Shown: positions 51,911-60,632 of the stretch, in pieces
Numbering within the stretch: position 1 is the stretch's first letter
Layout of the letters: each line of letters opens with the position of its first letter
Assembly: GCA_964507445.1 (NCBI GenBank)
Contig: CAZDQF010000004.1
Coordinates: 1 to 64,000 of the forward strand
DNA length: 64,000 bases
DNA from: GCA-2683135 sp964507445
Lineage (GTDB): Bacteria; Planctomycetota; GCA-002687715
Direction: 5' to 3'
The notes under the pieces: generated by a model
What the model saw: only the letters and a program-made list of their open reading frames with translations
What the model was told of the DNA's origin: nothing
Database searches by the model: none
Made by a program: the position numbers and the translations under genes

Positions 51911-52557
51911 GCCACGGTCCCCAGCCACATGCCGTCACCGAACGGGACGATGATCCCCTCGACCCGAGGGTCCGCCGCCAGAGCGTCGTTGAAGGACCGC
52001 ACCGCGGGGACCTCCCGATCCGTCGGCTCCACGTCAAAGAGCTGGCCGAAGGCGAAGGCGTTGTCCGCCATGATGAGCCCCCCGGGACGGACGATGCGCA
52101 GGCACTGCTCCAGATAGGCCTGGTAGCCACCCTTGTCAGCGTCGAGGAAGGCGGCGTCGGCGGAGTCGTCCTCGAAGGTCGCCAGGACCTCGTCCCCCGA
52201 GCCGTGGAGCACCTCGACCTTGCCGCTCACATCCGACGCGGCGGCGCGCTCCGCGGCGAAGCGGGCGTGTTCGCCGTTGACCTCGATGGTCCGCACCCGG
52301 CCACCGTCGGGCAGCGCCCTGGCCATGACGATGGCCGAGTACCCGGCCAGGGTCCCCACCTCCACCACTTCCCTCACACGGGCCGCTCGCAACACCACCT
52401 GCATGAAGGCCGCCTGCACCGGTCCGATGCTGATGGACGGGATCCCGGCGGATGCCGCGTCCTCTCGTAGCTGGGCGAGGAACGGGTCTTCCCCCGCGGT
52501 GTGCTCGGCGATGTAGGCGAAGTGCTGGCTGGTGACGGCGCTCTGTTCTACGGACAT
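51907..52557 (-). CDS. Class I SAM-dependent O-methyltransferase
   Basis: The 216-aa product matches the caffeoyl-CoA/catechol O-methyltransferase-like family. SAM-binding motifs are VVEVGTLAGYSAIVMA, VRTIEVNGEHARFA and AAFLDADKGGYQAYLEQCL, with RPGGLIMADNAF after. The predicted substrate is an aromatic hydroxyl, but this cannot be specified. It overlaps the M64 gene by 4 bp, an odd pairing of a cytosolic enzyme with a secreted protease. Confidence 0.9.
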   Translation of the reverse strand: MSVEQSAVTSQHFAYIAEHTAGEDPFLAQLREDAASAGIPSISIGPVQAAFMQVVLRAARVREVVEVGTLAGYSAIVMARALPDGGRVRTIEVNGEHARFAAERAAASDVSGKVEVLHGSGDEVLATFEDDSADAAFLDADKGGYQAYLEQCLRIVRPGGLIMADNAFAFGQLFDVEPTDREVPAVRSFNDALAADPRVEGIIVPFGDGMWLGTVA

Positions 52558-52564
52558 GGCCCCC

Positions 52565-52570
52565 AGATTA
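52565..52570 (-). promoter_or_regulatory. -10-like TAATCT close to the O-methyltransferase start
   Basis: TAATCT on the minus strand ends 7 nt before the ATG at 52557, and no Shine-Dalgarno is present. Confidence 0.4.
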
Positions 52571-52629
52571 CCGAACGGGACAGCCCGGCGCCGGCACAGG
52601 GCCCCGCCGCCGTCCGGAGCCGGAGGCCG

Positions 52630-53322
52630 TCAGGCGACGCCGAACACGTCGCGAAGGAACAGGTCCACGCGCCGGGAGACCGGAGGACGCAGGCCGTGAC
52701 CACCGTCCCAAGTCTCGAAGGTCACCTGGGCGCCGCCCTCACGCAGACGCTCGGCGGACTGCCGGGCACGCTCCGCGGGGATGAACCGGTCATCCTCGCC
52801 ATGCATGACCAGGACCGGCAGCCCCGACCCGTTCCTCAAGTCCACGACCTCCGACTTCACGCGGGTCGCCAGAGCGACCAGGCCAGCCCACGGAGACCCT
52901 GCCCTGAACGCCGCCCAACCGGCCACGTACCCGCCCATGCTGTAACCCAGGATGACCCGGCGCCCGCGATCGATGGGGTGGTCGGTCGCGGCGGCCTCCA
53001 CCACGACCTCCACGAACTCCGCCGCTCGCTCCAGGGCCGCCACGAACCGCTCCTGGTCTCCGTCGTACTGGTACCAGGAGCGCCCGATCCGGCGGTCGTC
53101 ACCTTCCCCCACCTCGACGGGGAACAGTCCATCGGGCCAGAGGCGGGCGTAGGGAGCGTCGCTCAGGCCCTCCATGCGGGCCGCCAGGGATGGGCCGTCA
53201 TGACTGAAGCCGTGCAAGCCCACCACCAACGGCCAGCCCGCGGCAGGCGGCGCCCCCGCAGGAAGCTCCAGGCGCCACGGGACCTCATGGGCCACGGACA
53301 CAGATCCCCGTTCGACGGTCAT
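52630..53322 (-). CDS. Phospholipase/carboxylesterase-type alpha/beta hydrolase
   Basis: The 230-aa cytosolic protein has LVVGLHGFSHDG (oxyanion loop), nucleophile ILGYSMGGY, acid VMHGEDDRFIP and the final His in WDGGHGL. Length and order match the dienelactone-hydrolase/carboxylesterase 2 group. No signal peptide is seen. It is divergent from the beta-hydroxyacid dehydrogenase gene with only 27 bp between start codons, so both promoters must overlap. Confidence 0.88.
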   Translation of the reverse strand: MTVERGSVSVAHEVPWRLELPAGAPPAAGWPLVVGLHGFSHDGPSLAARMEGLSDAPYARLWPDGLFPVEVGEGDDRRIGRSWYQYDGDQERFVAALERAAEFVEVVVEAAATDHPIDRGRRVILGYSMGGYVAGWAAFRAGSPWAGLVALATRVKSEVVDLRNGSGLPVLVMHGEDDRFIPAERARQSAERLREGGAQVTFETWDGGHGLRPPVSRRVDLFLRDVFGVA

Positions 53323-53335
53323 GCCTCCATGGTGT

Positions 53336-53341
53336 TAGCCT
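53336..53341 (+). promoter_or_regulatory. -10-like TAGCCT close to the dehydrogenase start
   Basis: TAGCCT ends 8 nt before the ATG at 53350. The region between this and the divergent esterase start is only 27 bp, too short for two conventional promoters with leaders. Confidence 0.35.
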
Positions 53342-53349
53342 CGACCACC

Positions 53350-54243
53350 ATGAGCAATAGCGTTGCTGTCATCGGCCTCGGAACCATGGGCGGCCCCATG
53401 GCCCACAACCTCCTCCGCGCCGGGTGGGAGGTGATCGTCCATAACCGGACCAGGGAGAAGGAGGAGCCCCTGGAGGCCGCTGGGGCGGGTCGCGCAGCGA
53501 CCCCGGCGGACGCCGCCGCCGCCGGCACCGTCCTCGTCTGCGTCTCCGACACGCCGGACCTCGAGTCCGTCCTCACCGGGCCGGACGGGGTGCTGTCCGC
53601 GATCAAGCCCGGTGGGTTGATCATCGATTGCTCCACCGTCTCCCCTGCCGCGACGCAGGCGCTGGCGGAGCGATTCGCCGCCGTCGGCGCCGGTTACGTG
53701 GACGCGCCGGTCTCCGGCGGCTCCGAGGGCGCCATCAAGGGCACCCTGGCGGTCATGTGCGGCGGCAGCGACGAAGACATGGCCCGGGCGAGACCGGTGC
53801 TCGAAGTGATCGGCGGGACCGTCACCCACGTGGGTCCCGTGGGCGCGGGGCAGGTCACCAAGGCGGTCAACCAGGTGGTCATCTCCGGCACCTATCAGGC
53901 GGTGGCGGAGGGCATCGTGCTGGCGGGGAAGTCCGGCATCGACCCCGCACGCGTGGTGGAGGCCATCGGCAACGGCGCCGGCGCCTCCTGGGTCCTCAGC
54001 AACCGCGCAGGGAACATGATCGATGACGAGTATCCGCTCGGGTTTCGCCTGCGGCTGCACCGTAAGGACCTGGGTATCGCTCTGCAGACCGCGCGGGAAA
54101 CGGGCGCCATGCTCCCCGTGGCCTCCTACGTCGCCACCGCGGAAGATGGGCTCATCTCTCAGGGGCACGGCGACGAAGACATGTCCGCCCTGGCCCGATC
54201 CGTTCGACGCGCAGCGGACATCCCCGATGGAACCATGAGTTAG
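53350..54243 (+). CDS. NAD(P)-dependent beta-hydroxyacid dehydrogenase
   Basis: The 297-aa product has a Rossmann N-terminus (VAVIGLGTMGGPMAHNLLRA), the family substrate motif VDAPVSGGSEGA and catalytic-Lys region GAGQVTKAVNQ. These are marks of the 3-hydroxyisobutyrate/tartronate semialdehyde dehydrogenase family. The frame is open far upstream, but homology begins at this ATG. Substrate is unresolved. A Tat-exported TIM-barrel protein gene follows 9 nt downstream. Confidence 0.93.
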   Translation: MSNSVAVIGLGTMGGPMAHNLLRAGWEVIVHNRTREKEEPLEAAGAGRAATPADAAAAGTVLVCVSDTPDLESVLTGPDGVLSAIKPGGLIIDCSTVSPAATQALAERFAAVGAGYVDAPVSGGSEGAIKGTLAVMCGGSDEDMARARPVLEVIGGTVTHVGPVGAGQVTKAVNQVVISGTYQAVAEGIVLAGKSGIDPARVVEAIGNGAGASWVLSNRAGNMIDDEYPLGFRLRLHRKDLGIALQTARETGAMLPVASYVATAEDGLISQGHGDEDMSALARSVRRAADIPDGTMS

Positions 54244-54246
54244 GAT
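54241..54246 (+). promoter_or_regulatory. -10-like TAGGAT close to the TIM-barrel gene start
   Basis: TAGGAT overlaps the upstream stop codon and ends 6 nt before the ATG at 54253. No Shine-Dalgarno is seen. Confidence 0.35.
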
Positions 54247-54252
54247 CACCCC

Positions 54253-55176
54253 ATGACGCTCCCCATGAACCGCCGCACCTTCCTCGCCGCCGCAGCCGCC
54301 ACGCCCATCGCCATGTGCAGCCCACGGGGCGGCCTGACCCTGGACTCGGCTCCTGAGTTCCAGATCTCCCTGGCCCAGTGGTCCCTGCACCGCGCGCTGC
54401 GGTCGAAGAAGATCGACAACCTGGACTTCGCCATGATCGCGCGCAAGGGCTTCGGCATCGAGGCCGTGGAGTACGTCAACTCGTTCTTCAAGTCCAGGGC
54501 GAAGGACACGGGATACCTCGACGAGATGAAGAAGCGGGCCAAGGATCATGGCGTCCGCAGCCTGTTGATCATGGTGGACGGAGAGGGCGCCCTGGGAGCG
54601 GCGAACGAAGCCGCCCGCAAGAAGTCAGTGGACAATCACCGCAAGTGGCTCGATGCCGCCAGCCACCTGGGCTGCCACTCCATCCGCGTCAATGCACAGT
54701 CCAGCGGCTCCTGGGATGAGCAGCGCGCTCGGGCCGCGGACGGCCTGGCACGCCTGACGGAGCTGGGCGCGAAGCAGGACCTCAACGTGATCGTCGAGAA
54801 CCACGGCGGTCTCTCGTCCAACGGCAAGTGGCTGGCGGAGGTCATCAGCAAGGTCGGGCACAAGCGCTGCGGGACCCTCCCGGACTTCGGCAACTTCCAG
54901 GTGAGCGACGGCAAGTGGTACGACCGCTACAAGGGCGTGGCGGAGTTGATGCCCTTCGCCAAGGCGGTGAGCGCCAAGTCCCACGAGTTCAACGACAAGG
55001 GCGACGAGGTCACGACCGACTACCGCAAGATGCTGGGGATCGTCCTTGACGCCGGGTACCGCGGCTGGATCGGGATCGAGTACGAAGGAGGCAAGCACTC
55101 CGAGGAGGAGGGCATCCGCCTCACCAAGACCCTGCTGGAGACCGTGCGGGCGGAGCGGGCGAAGACGCCCAGGTAG
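54253..55176 (+). CDS. Tat-exported sugar-phosphate isomerase/epimerase-like TIM barrel
   Basis: The 307-aa product starts MTLPMNRRTFLAAAAATPIA with the twin-arginine pattern N-R-R-T-F-L, so it is probably exported folded; a Cys at residue 22 could be lipidated. The rest is a xylose-isomerase-like TIM barrel: ISLAQWSLHRAL, GFGIEAVEYVNSFF, VIVENHGGLSSNGKWL, GTLPDFGNF, and YRGWIGIEYEG with candidate metal Glu, Asp and His. Sugar substrate is unknown. Start could also be ATG 54265. Confidence 0.85.
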   Translation: MTLPMNRRTFLAAAAATPIAMCSPRGGLTLDSAPEFQISLAQWSLHRALRSKKIDNLDFAMIARKGFGIEAVEYVNSFFKSRAKDTGYLDEMKKRAKDHGVRSLLIMVDGEGALGAANEAARKKSVDNHRKWLDAASHLGCHSIRVNAQSSGSWDEQRARAADGLARLTELGAKQDLNVIVENHGGLSSNGKWLAEVISKVGHKRCGTLPDFGNFQVSDGKWYDRYKGVAELMPFAKAVSAKSHEFNDKGDEVTTDYRKMLGIVLDAGYRGWIGIEYEGGKHSEEEGIRLTKTLLETVRAERAKTPR

Positions 55177-55393
55177 ACACCGACCGGTCGCGCCGTCCCG
55201 CGGGACAGGTCTGACGACCACCCGGTCGCCCGCCCACGGGACCGCGGATGTTGCGGATATTCTAGTTATTGCGCCATGGGCTCGGATCCCCTCATCGCGT
55301 CCGTCACGAGTTGAAAACCAGCTCTCCACGGCTCGGCCCGACGGCAGCAAACAGAAAAACGCGAAACACGCTACAAATCGTCCCTTTGTCTCA

Positions 55394-55422
55394 TTGACGC
55401 GACAATCGGCGCAGTTTAGTTC
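55394..55422 (+). promoter_or_regulatory. Promoter of the candidate small RNA
   Basis: TTGACG (55394-55399), a 17-nt spacer and TAGTTC (55417-55422) form a plausible sigma70 promoter, placing the start near 55430. Confidence 0.4.
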
Positions 55423-55429
55423 TGGAGTT

Positions 55430-55535
55430 ACAGGTGGGTGTCCGGCCCGTGCTGCGGGGCTTCTTTTGCCTTGCAGCGGTGGGGGGCCGGACCCAGGCCG
55501 GCGAACCCCGGGGGGATTGCCGGCCGTTTTTTTTT
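55430..55535 (+). ncRNA. Candidate small RNA, about 106 nt
   Basis: The segment has a promoter-like element upstream, two stable hairpins and a textbook terminator, but no convincing reading frame. Hairpin 1 pairs GTCCGGCC (55439-55446) with GGCCGGAC (55485-55492) and contains an inner GCTGC/GCAGC stem around a CTTCTTTT loop, which is a free pyrimidine stretch. Hairpin 2 is the terminator. It lies 253 nt after the TIM-barrel stop, so it is unlikely to be just that gene's 3' end. It lacks the GGAAG signature of SRP RNA. Confidence 0.5.
55496..55535 (+). terminator. Strong intrinsic terminator with nine T
   Basis: GGCCGGC (55496-55502) pairs with GCCGGCC (55519-55525). An inner CCCC/GGGG pair adds stability, and G plus nine T follow. 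Confidence 0.9.
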
Positions 55536-55600
55536 GCTCGCTGCTCCACAGGCGCCGGGCGCGGGACGCCGGTCTCAGAGATGCGACAGGCTCGGCGCGC

Positions 55601-56488
55601 TCAATTGAGCCCTCGGACCGCCTCGAGGACCGGCGTCAGGTCGTTCTCCAACCAGCAGACGAGCTCTTCCCGGGACCAGCCCAGGTCAAGGACGCTGGGG
55701 CTGTCCAGCAACGGAAACGGACGCCGGTGGCGGCCGAGTCCCAGGGCCAGGCAGAGGTCACCCGCCACCTCCGAGATGCGGGTGGACGGGAAACTGGTGG
55801 GCCCGTCGATGTCCGGCTCCCGACCCACCAGGTGGTGCCCCACGGCGTCGCGGATCGAAGGGGGCTCTTCCCACGCCTGAGCGATCTCCATTCCCACGCC
55901 GCGGTGCAGGGCCTCCAGGATGATGTCCGCGGTCGAGTCCCGCGTTGGAGACGGCGGCAGGGCATCATGGGACTCGAGCGCCACCAGCACCGGGATGCGG
56001 CCGATGTCCTGCAGGAGCCCCGCCACGTAGCACTGCTCCTGGTCCAGCCCCATCCGCCGCCCGAGGGCGCGGGAGATGGCCGCGCAGTGGATGGCGTAGT
56101 CCCACTCCATGCGAGCGTACTCCCGAGAGTGGATCTGCCCGGACGCCTGATTGAGCGCCGCGCTGGTCACCAGCTCCCGCATCCTCCGCAGTCCGAGATA
56201 GCTCACCGCATCACCCACGGTGTCGATGACGTGCCGCGCTCCGAACAACGCCGAGTTGGCGTACCGGAGGACCTGGGCCGTGAGCGCGGGGTCCAGCTGC
56301 ACGGCCTCCGCCACGGCCTCCATCTCCACCTCCGCTGAGCGCAGCAACCTGTTCACCTTGAGCGCCGCCTTGGGCATGGGGGGCAGCTCCAGGACCCCGC
56401 GCCTCGCCGCGTCCGCGATCTCCTCGAGCAGACGACGACCGCAGGAGTCCAGCTGGCTCTGTCCGGGGTAGGACAGCTCTCCGTTCAT
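55601..56488 (-). CDS. HDOD-domain signalling protein
   Basis: The ATG at 56488 has a good GAGGAG site 6 nt upstream, which fixes the start; the product is 295 aa. The HDOD domain spans about residues 25-225: LPPMPKAALKVNRLL, AVQLDPALTAQVLRYANSAL, DAVSYLGLRRMRELV, CYVAGLLQDIGRIPVLVAL. HDOD proteins are degenerate HD domains that act in c-di-GMP or stress signalling and in motility. The C-terminal 70 residues are extra. The next gene upstream is a PilB-like ATPase, so a role in pilus or secretion control is possible. Confidence 0.88.
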   Translation of the reverse strand: MNGELSYPGQSQLDSCGRRLLEEIADAARRGVLELPPMPKAALKVNRLLRSAEVEMEAVAEAVQLDPALTAQVLRYANSALFGARHVIDTVGDAVSYLGLRRMRELVTSAALNQASGQIHSREYARMEWDYAIHCAAISRALGRRMGLDQEQCYVAGLLQDIGRIPVLVALESHDALPPSPTRDSTADIILEALHRGVGMEIAQAWEEPPSIRDAVGHHLVGREPDIDGPTSFPSTRISEVAGDLCLALGLGRHRRPFPLLDSPSVLDLGWSREELVCWLENDLTPVLEAVRGLN

Positions 56489-56564
56489 GCACTCCTCTGA
56501 CTCCCACCAGCGGGTCGCGGAGATCTCGACGGGTGTATGCGCAGCGGACACGGCGGCCTCCGAC

Positions 56565-58313
56565 TCAGTCCGCCATGATGATCCGGGCCGCCTCATCCAG
56601 GCTCGTCACCCCCTGGTTGACCAGCTCGATGGCGCAGTCCCCCAGGCTCTGCATGCCCTCGCGCCGGGCGATCTGCCCCACCTGCACCTCGGTGCCCCCT
56701 TCGGTGATCGCCCGCTTCATGTCGGGTGAGTTCACGCTCAACACCTCGAAGACGGGCACGCGGCCCTTGTAGCCGATGCCGTTGCAGGCGTCGCAACCGA
56801 CCCCCTTGGCCAGGTACTCGATGGAGGCCAGGGTGGTCTGGTCGAGGTCCGACTTCTCCAGCTCGGTCAGCGGGACGTCCTGCTTGCACTGGGCGCAGAC
56901 GCGCCTCAGCAACCGCTGGGCGACCACCAGCTTCACCGCGGAGGCCACGAGATAGGGCTCGATGCCCATGTCCACGAGGCGCACCACCGTGCTGGGTGCG
57001 TCGTTGGTGTGCAGGGTGGAGAGCACGAGGTGACCGGTCAGCGCGGCCTTGGTGGCGATGGCGGCGGTCTCGTAGTCGCGCATCTCACCCACCAGGATGA
57101 TGTCCGGGTCCTGGCGCAAGAACGACCGAAGCGCGGCGTCGAAGGTCAGCCCGGAGGTGGGGCGCACGTTCACCTGGGTGATCCCGTCCAGGCGATACTC
57201 CACCGGGTCCTCCGCCGTCACGATGTTGACGCCAGGCAGGTTCAGCTGATTGAGGATGGTGTACAGGGTGGTGGTCTTACCCGAGCCCGTCGGTCCGGTG
57301 ACCAGGATCATCCCGTAGGGGTTGGCCACCGCCTCCCGGACCTGTTCGAGGTTGCGGCCGTCAAACCCCAGATCGTCCACGCTCTCTCTCAGGTCACTGG
57401 TGCCCAGCACACGCAGCACGAGCTTCTCCCCATAGAGGTTCGGGAGCGAGGAGACGCGGAAATCGATGGACTCTCCACCGTCGAGCGCCAGCTTGATGCC
57501 TCCGTCCTGGGGGACGCGCTTCTCCGCGATGTCCATGCTGGACATGATCTTCAGACAGCTGGAGACGCTGCTCTTCATCTCGTTGGGGAGACGGATGATC
57601 TCCTCAAGGCATCCGTCCACGCGGAACCGCACCCGCAGAGCGTTCTCCAGGGGCTCGATGTGAAGGTCCGACGCCCCCATCTGGAGCGCCTTGATCAGCA
57701 GGCCGTTGATCACCCGCACGACCGGCGGGTCCAGGTCCCGGACCTCCAGCTTGGTGAGGTTCTCGATGGCGTCGTCCACGTCGTCCGGCTGCGCCTCCTG
57801 CACAGCGTGCTTCAGCGCTTGATCCAACTCTCGAGGGGACGGCGCCGACGCCAGAGGGTCAGTCTCACGACGCGGCTCCCGGCGCGGCGCGCGGCGCTCA
57901 CCACCAGCGCCGTAGAAGGTCGCGCGGGCCCGCTTGAGCTCCTCCGGACCGATGACGAACAGCTTCACGGACAGGCCCGAGGTGCGGCTGATGCGATCCG
58001 CAGCCCGACCGTTACCCGGATCGGTGGTGGCGACATGGAGCATCGCCCCCACCTTCTTCAGAGGCACGCACCCGGTAGCTTCCGCCAGGGCCTGGGGGAT
58101 CAGCTCCGCCAGTTCAGGGTCGGCGCGCACCACGGAGGCGTCCACGGCCTCCACGTCGTGACGGCGAGCGAGGGCGCCCACCAGGTCCGATTCCCCCACG
58201 GACCCGTCGGACACCAGGGCCGCGGACAGGTCACCGCCGTGACCTCTGGCCTTCTCCACCTGCTCGGCGGTCACCAGCTCCGCGTCCAAGAGGATCTGAC
58301 CGACATCGGACAT
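56565..58313 (-). CDS. GspE/PilB-type secretion/pilus assembly ATPase
   Basis: The 582-aa product (start MSDVGQILLDAELVTAEQVE, AGGAG 7 nt upstream) has an N-terminal MshE/GspE-N domain, then the ATPase: Walker A GPTGSGKTTTLY near residue 340, Asp box TAEDPVEYRLDGITQVNV, Walker B region RSFLRQDPDIILVGEMRD, and a zinc-binding CAQC ... CDAC pair. It powers type IV pilus extension or type II secretion. No pilC, pilT or pilin gene is adjacent in this window. It lies 76 nt upstream of the HDOD gene. Confidence 0.95.
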   Translation of the reverse strand: MSDVGQILLDAELVTAEQVEKARGHGGDLSAALVSDGSVGESDLVGALARRHDVEAVDASVVRADPELAELIPQALAEATGCVPLKKVGAMLHVATTDPGNGRAADRISRTSGLSVKLFVIGPEELKRARATFYGAGGERRAPRREPRRETDPLASAPSPRELDQALKHAVQEAQPDDVDDAIENLTKLEVRDLDPPVVRVINGLLIKALQMGASDLHIEPLENALRVRFRVDGCLEEIIRLPNEMKSSVSSCLKIMSSMDIAEKRVPQDGGIKLALDGGESIDFRVSSLPNLYGEKLVLRVLGTSDLRESVDDLGFDGRNLEQVREAVANPYGMILVTGPTGSGKTTTLYTILNQLNLPGVNIVTAEDPVEYRLDGITQVNVRPTSGLTFDAALRSFLRQDPDIILVGEMRDYETAAIATKAALTGHLVLSTLHTNDAPSTVVRLVDMGIEPYLVASAVKLVVAQRLLRRVCAQCKQDVPLTELEKSDLDQTTLASIEYLAKGVGCDACNGIGYKGRVPVFEVLSVNSPDMKRAITEGGTEVQVGQIARREGMQSLGDCAIELVNQGVTSLDEAARIIMAD

Positions 58314-58458
58314 GCGCTTGCTCCTGTCAACAGCGAGGACCGGGGACCCGTCTTCGCCGCCAAGTCGGCCCGGAACCCCCTGCCCTCCTATCGGCACGGT
58401 CGTTCCCGAAAAACAAGCAACGCCGCGGACCCTCGGGCACCCAGGCCCGGGTCACGGC

Positions 58459-60399
58459 TCAGGAGTCGATCTCTGCCTGCTTACGGCGTCGCTGTTGCTC
58501 CAGGATCTCCAGGGGCTTCTTGGGGAAGAGCGCCTCCCGGCGCTCGATGCGCTTGAGGGCCAGGTACCCCTTTCTATCGCCGATGCGCCGCAACGCCTCG
58601 CTCGCCCGCGGCCGCAGGAAGAAGTTATAGAGGGCCTTGATCAGGTCCGGAACCGCGGCCTGGCACCGGGCTTCTCCCAGGGCCTCGCAGGCCATCTGGC
58701 GCACGCTGATGTCACCGTTGCCGATGGCCTCGAGCATCCGCTCCACCACCGCGTCGCTCTCCGCCGCGAAACCACTCAGAGCCTCGAACACCGCGAGCTG
58801 CACCTCCACGTCCCCGTCCCGGCTCGCGTCCAGTAACGCGGGTATGGACCGGGCGTCGTGGAGGACCTTCAAGCGCTCCGCGCCGAACCGACGGACCGAC
58901 GGCCAGCGGTTGCCGAGGCAGGAGACCAGGAAGTCCAGATCGGACGTGTCGTCGTACTCCTTCACCGCGGCCTGGGCGGAAAGCTGCGGCCGCCCCTTGC
59001 ACTCATAGGAGGTCCGCACGAGCGGCACCAACGCGCGGCGGTCTCCCCCTTCATGCAGGCCGAACGCCACGTTCTTGAGCACGTCCATGTCGTAGGTGTC
59101 CTGCAACGAATGGAGCGCGTCCCCGCGCTCATCCGCCGGGTAGGACATGATGCCCTCGATAGCGATCCGCCTCAGCCGCTTGATCACCGACCGGACCAGG
59201 CCGGTCAACGCGATCAACCCCTCGGGGGTGTTCGCCTGTCCCAAGGCCCGGGCCGCCGCCCCCAGACCGTCCAGGTACGCCACGTCCGACAAGTCCGTGA
59301 CGTTGGCGCCCTCCAGCAGGAACTCCGTGTAGGCCGTGAGCAGCGTCGGGCTGACCACGCCGCGGTTGGCCAACGCGATCAGCGCTCTGCGTCGGACCTC
59401 GCCCGCCTCGCGGTTCACCACGTCGGCCAGCAGGTCGTCCGCACCTTCAAAGCCGCAGAGCTGCTCGACCGCACACAGTCTAACGTCCGGTTCTGCGTCG
59501 GAGAGGGCCGGCTCCAGCAGGTCCCGCGCCTCGGCGCCGAGCAGTCGGGCCAACGCCCGGAGCGCCGCCGTCCGCACCTGCGGCTCAGGGTCGGAGGCGA
59601 GCCCCGCCAGCATCCCCTCGGACTCCCGGTCACAGGAGCGGGCGTAGAGGGACACCGCCCGGGAACGGACCTCGGGGGTCGACACGGCGAGGAGCGGCAA
59701 CAGCACATGCACCGGCACGGACCGGCACGATTCGAGCGCGTCGAAGCAGGCGTCCCGCACCGCCCCCTGGGCCACTTCCACGACGCTCACCAGGATCGAC
59801 GCGGCCTCCTCACCTCCGAGCTGTCCCAGGCGGCGGGCGGCGACGACTCGCAGAGGGTCCGGGTACACGTCCGCCAGGTACTCCATGGCCCACCGTGTAT
59901 CCAGGAGCCCGACGACGCCCTCGGCGGTGGCCGGGCGGATCTCCGCGAGGATGGCGGGCTGCCGCTCGACCCTCCTCATCAGGCAACGGGCCGCCATGCG
60001 TCCGATCGCCGGCTCCGGGTCACGAGACGCTCGAAGCAGCAGGTTCAGGGACTGGGCCGAGTTGTGCTGAGCGATGGCCCTCACGGCGGCGCTGCGGGCG
60101 AACGGCTCCAGGTTGCCGAGGCACTCACCAAGGACCCTCAGGGCCTGGGACGCGGACTGCTCACGGAGCACGTCGACGGCCAGCTCCACCACGTGCCCCT
60201 CGTGGGTGACCACCAGTTCACTCAGGGCGTCCCAGGAGGTATCCGTGTCGACGGTGATCAAGCCTCGGAGCGCGGCCCCCTTGACGGAAGCGGGGACCTC
60301 CTCGTCGATCAGCAGATCCACGAGGCCCCTCACGTGCTCGTTGCGCACCAACCGGACAACGAGCCGCTCCAGCTCTGCGGCTGTCTTTCGCCTGGACAA
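58459..60399 (-). CDS. HEAT-repeat protein
   Basis: The 646-aa protein starts at a TTG (60399) with GGAGGAG directly upstream. It is almost wholly alpha-helical repeats of the HEAT/PBS-lyase type, for example ALRVLGECLGNLEPFARSAA, LLRASRDPEPAIGRMAARCL, GLASDPEPQVRTAALRALAR and PALSDAEPDVRLCAVEQLCG. Such solenoids mediate protein binding. There is no signal peptide or membrane helix. Its C-terminus is basic (EQQRRRKQAEIDS). The partner is unknown; the PilB-like gene downstream is one candidate. Confidence 0.85.
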   Translation of the reverse strand: MSRRKTAAELERLVVRLVRNEHVRGLVDLLIDEEVPASVKGAALRGLITVDTDTSWDALSELVVTHEGHVVELAVDVLREQSASQALRVLGECLGNLEPFARSAAVRAIAQHNSAQSLNLLLRASRDPEPAIGRMAARCLMRRVERQPAILAEIRPATAEGVVGLLDTRWAMEYLADVYPDPLRVVAARRLGQLGGEEAASILVSVVEVAQGAVRDACFDALESCRSVPVHVLLPLLAVSTPEVRSRAVSLYARSCDRESEGMLAGLASDPEPQVRTAALRALARLLGAEARDLLEPALSDAEPDVRLCAVEQLCGFEGADDLLADVVNREAGEVRRRALIALANRGVVSPTLLTAYTEFLLEGANVTDLSDVAYLDGLGAAARALGQANTPEGLIALTGLVRSVIKRLRRIAIEGIMSYPADERGDALHSLQDTYDMDVLKNVAFGLHEGGDRRALVPLVRTSYECKGRPQLSAQAAVKEYDDTSDLDFLVSCLGNRWPSVRRFGAERLKVLHDARSIPALLDASRDGDVEVQLAVFEALSGFAAESDAVVERMLEAIGNGDISVRQMACEALGEARCQAAVPDLIKALYNFFLRPRASEALRRIGDRKGYLALKRIERREALFPKKPLEILEQQRRRKQAEIDS

Positions 60400-60470
60400 G
60401 AGACTCCTCCGGGCCTCTCGCTCAAGACACCAGGGCCCATACTCCTGATCGGGTCACGACCCCGTCCACA

Positions 60471-60482
60471 TTGACCCGTCAA
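60471..60482. promoter_or_regulatory. Palindrome TTGAC-CC-GTCAA
   Basis: A 5+5 inverted repeat in the divergent region between the HEAT and selenoprotein genes. Its first half could also serve as a -35 box. Confidence 0.25.
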
Positions 60483-60519
60483 ACGGACCCTCCAGCCCAG
60501 ATGCGTCGAAGAACCGGGT

Positions 60520-60537
60520 GAAACCGGGCCCGGTTTC
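60520..60537. promoter_or_regulatory. 18-bp perfect palindrome at the selenoprotein promoter
   Basis: GAAACCGGGCCCGGTTTC is a perfect 18-bp dyad located just upstream of a -10-like TACTGT (60546-60551). It covers the expected -35 position, as expected for a repressor or activator operator. A near-repeat GAACCGGG lies 9 nt before it. Confidence 0.5.
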
Positions 60538-60632
60538 GCGCCGAATACTGTGGAATGTCGGCGGTTCTTGCCAGTACAACCTAGCGAGGTGGCTTGGCGC
60601 CGCCGATTGCCTTCCTTATGGAGATCTCGATC

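Noticed and set aside
55430..55535. SRP (4.5S) RNA, because of its size and position
   Set aside because: The conserved GGAAG tetraloop region and asymmetric loop are absent on both strands.
55434..55880. Plus-strand 148-codon frame starting in the sRNA region
   Set aside because: It runs through the intrinsic terminator and antisense to the HDOD gene; no protein features.
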